From NCBI GenBank assembly GCA_024696615.1, contig JAILGS010000097.1, positions 1 through 64,000 of the forward strand: a DNA stretch of 64,000 nucleotides. Direction: 5' to 3'. Source of the DNA: Lachnospiraceae bacterium. GTDB taxonomy: Bacteria; Bacillota; Clostridia; Lachnospirales; Lachnospiraceae. Positions 62,796-64,000 of the stretch are shown piece by piece. Both the position numbers and the translations under genes were made by a program. The notes beneath the pieces were generated by a model, which had not been told where the DNA came from, did no database searches, and saw nothing but the letters and a program-made list of their open reading frames with translations. How positions within the stretch are numbered: the first letter of the stretch is position 1; every line of letters begins with the position of its first letter.

Positions 62796-64000
62796 TTAGA
62801 AATTAGGCTTAACCACTCTTGGACGATATCCGCCATCCTCTAAGGCCTTCACAATCTTATCCTTATGATCATGACCGAAGGTCTCCAAGGTCACGCGAAG
62901 CTCCACAGCGGCATTCCGGTTAGTGCTAACGAACTGGTTATGATCCAGCTTAATAACATTACCCTGATTTTCAGCAATCACGGTAGCCACACGAACCAAC
63001 TCGCCCGGACGGTCTGGAAGCAGTACGGATACCGTAAATACACGGCCTCTTTGTACCAAACCAAGACGAACCACATTGGACATGGTGATAACATCCATAT
63101 TACCGCCGGAAAGAATGGAAACAACCTTCTTTCCCGTTACATTTAAGTGCTTTAATGCAGCCACGGTAAGAAGTCCGGAATTTTCCACAACCATCTTATG
63201 ATTTTCCACTACATCTAAGAATGCACCGATTAACTCATCATCCTCAATGGTGATTACATCGTCCAAATTCTTCTGAAGGTATGGGAATAACTTACTACCA
63301 GGGGTCTTAACAGCAGTACCATCCGCAATGGTACTAGCCGAAGGAAGGGTTACCACCTTTCCCTGCTTTAAGGAAGCGGTTAAACATGCTGCTCCTTCCG
63401 GCTCCACAGCGATGACCTTAATCTTTGGATTTAATAATTTGGCAAGGGTGGAAACACCGGTAGCAAGTCCGCCACCACCCACGGGAACTAAGATATAGTC
63501 CACAGTAGGAAGTTCCTTAATGATTTCCATGGCAATGGATCCCTGACCCGTAGCCACATCCAGATCATCGAATGGATGTACAAATGTTAAACCATCCTTC
63601 GCAGCAAGCTCCAGTGCATATGCACAAGCATCATCATATACATCTCCGTAAAGAATTACTTCTGCACCATAGCTACGAGTACGCTCCACCTTCATTAATG
63701 GAGTGGTGGTTGGCATTACCACAATGGCCTTAACTCCATAAATCTTAGCAGCATAGGCTACACCCTGTGCATGATTACCGGCGGATGCGGTAATTAAGCC
63801 CTTGGCACGCTCCTCCTCCGTCATGGTACTAATCTTATAATATGCACCACGAACCTTATAAGCTCCTGTGTACTGCATATTCTCTGGCTTTAAATATACC
63901 TTATTGCCAGTCTGACTACTAAGAAATTCACTATAGACCAGATTGGTCTTTAAGGTTACTTCCTGAACTTTCTCAGCAGCTTCTTCAAATTTCTCCAAAG
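62796..64000 (-). CDS. ilvA: Threonine ammonia-lyase (threonine dehydratase), 5' end at window edge
   Basis: At least 400 residues. PLP lysine in GAYKVRGAYYK (near 47), glycine loop ASAGNHAQGVAYAA, phosphate loop GGGGLATGV, and a C-terminal ACT-like domain (VLLPDRPGELVRVATVI). It turns threonine into 2-oxobutanoate and ammonia. The frame is open to the window edge and family members usually have a few more N-terminal residues (LTLEKFEE type), so the true start is probably outside; a TTG at 63998 is the first start codon inside. Confidence 0.93.
   Translation of the reverse strand, partial: LEKFEEAAEKVQEVTLKTNLVYSEFLSSQTGNKVYLKPENMQYTGAYKVRGAYYKISTMTEEERAKGLITASAGNHAQGVAYAAKIYGVKAIVVMPTTTPLMKVERTRSYGAEVILYGDVYDDACAYALELAAKDGLTFVHPFDDLDVATGQGSIAMEIIKELPTVDYILVPVGGGGLATGVSTLAKLLNPKIKVIAVEPEGAACLTASLKQGKVVTLPSASTIADGTAVKTPGSKLFPYLQKNLDDVITIEDDELIGAFLDVVENHKMVVENSGLLTVAALKHLNVTGKKVVSILSGGNMDVITMSNVVRLGLVQRGRVFTVSVLLPDRPGELVRVATVIAENQGNVIKLDHNQFVSTNRNAAVELRVTLETFGHDHKDKIVKALEDGGYRPRVVKPNF

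Noticed and set aside
1..64000. Long plus-strand open frames opposite nearly every gene (for example 39743-40294, 8271-8810, 19031-19249)
   Set aside because: They are mirror frames of well-identified genes, with no ribosome sites or homology, so they were left out.
1..64000. CRISPR arrays, phage or insertion elements
   Set aside because: No spaced direct repeats, transposase or integrase genes or inverted-repeat ends were seen.

Overview
The window looks like chromosomal DNA from a motile, low-to-moderate GC Firmicute. It is most likely a flagellated member of the Clostridia, Lachnospiraceae-like. This rests on gene order (yifB-dprA-topA next to a single flagellar/chemotaxis super-locus ending in a sigma-28 gene), on FliY, CheC and CheD instead of an enteric-type system, on a FapA (DUF342) and a DUF6115 gene beside the sigma factor, and on DUF711/ACT and ylxM-ffh-rpsP-khpA-rimM-trmD housekeeping blocks. 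Every gene I accept is on the minus strand, so transcription runs from high to low coordinates. Species-level assignment is not possible from the sequence alone.

Layout from the 5' end of transcription (right) to the 3' end (left). (1) 64000-58850: ilvA with its terminator, then a strong promoter (TTGACA-N17-TATGAT) driving ylxM-ffh-rpsP-khpA, a terminator, then rimM-trmD. (2) 58787-56136: a membrane EAL (c-di-GMP phosphodiesterase) protein, a NUDIX hydrolase with its own promoter and terminator, and tRNA-Leu(CAA). (3) 56042-51485: a compact Tad/Flp-type pilus locus (prepilin peptidase, CpaF/TadA ATPase, TadB, TadC, Flp1-like prepilin, two membrane-anchored pseudopilin-like proteins). (4) 51416-40518: polA-coaE, an unusually long FtsA/PilM-like ATPase, an MBL hydrolase, ACT protein, DUF711 protein, DAHP synthase, an alpha-1,2-fucosyltransferase-like protein, another glycosyltransferase, and a terminator. 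(5) 40461-35583: yifB-dprA and topA (own promoter). (6) 35440-172: the flagellar/chemotaxis super-locus flgBC-fliEFGHIJ-motE-fliK-flgD / flg_new-flgE / flbD-motAB-fliLMY / cheY-fliOPQR-flhB / flhAFG-pilZ-cheBAWCD-orf-fliA-fapA-orf-DUF6115, followed by a truncated membrane protein gene at the window edge.

The flagellar genes encode the MS ring, C ring, type III export gate and ATPase, rod and hook, stator, the polar number/position GTPase pair FlhF/FlhG, a PilZ c-di-GMP receptor, and most of the chemotaxis core (no cheR, flagellin, MCP or flgM is in the window). Although it reads as one array, intrinsic terminators followed almost immediately by extended -10 promoters divide it into about five transcription units. 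These include one sigma-28-like promoter before the hook-associated unit and a terminator-like hairpin in the leader of the first unit.

I did not find a clear unprecedented system. The most unusual items are a three-copy 27-bp tandem repeat that duplicates the 3' end of fliF (the FliG-binding tail), structured leaders before flgB, flgE and cheC, an FtsA-like protein with a long extra C-terminal half, a very small Tad locus, and an EAL protein with a degenerate GGDEF domain sitting where rplS often follows trmD.
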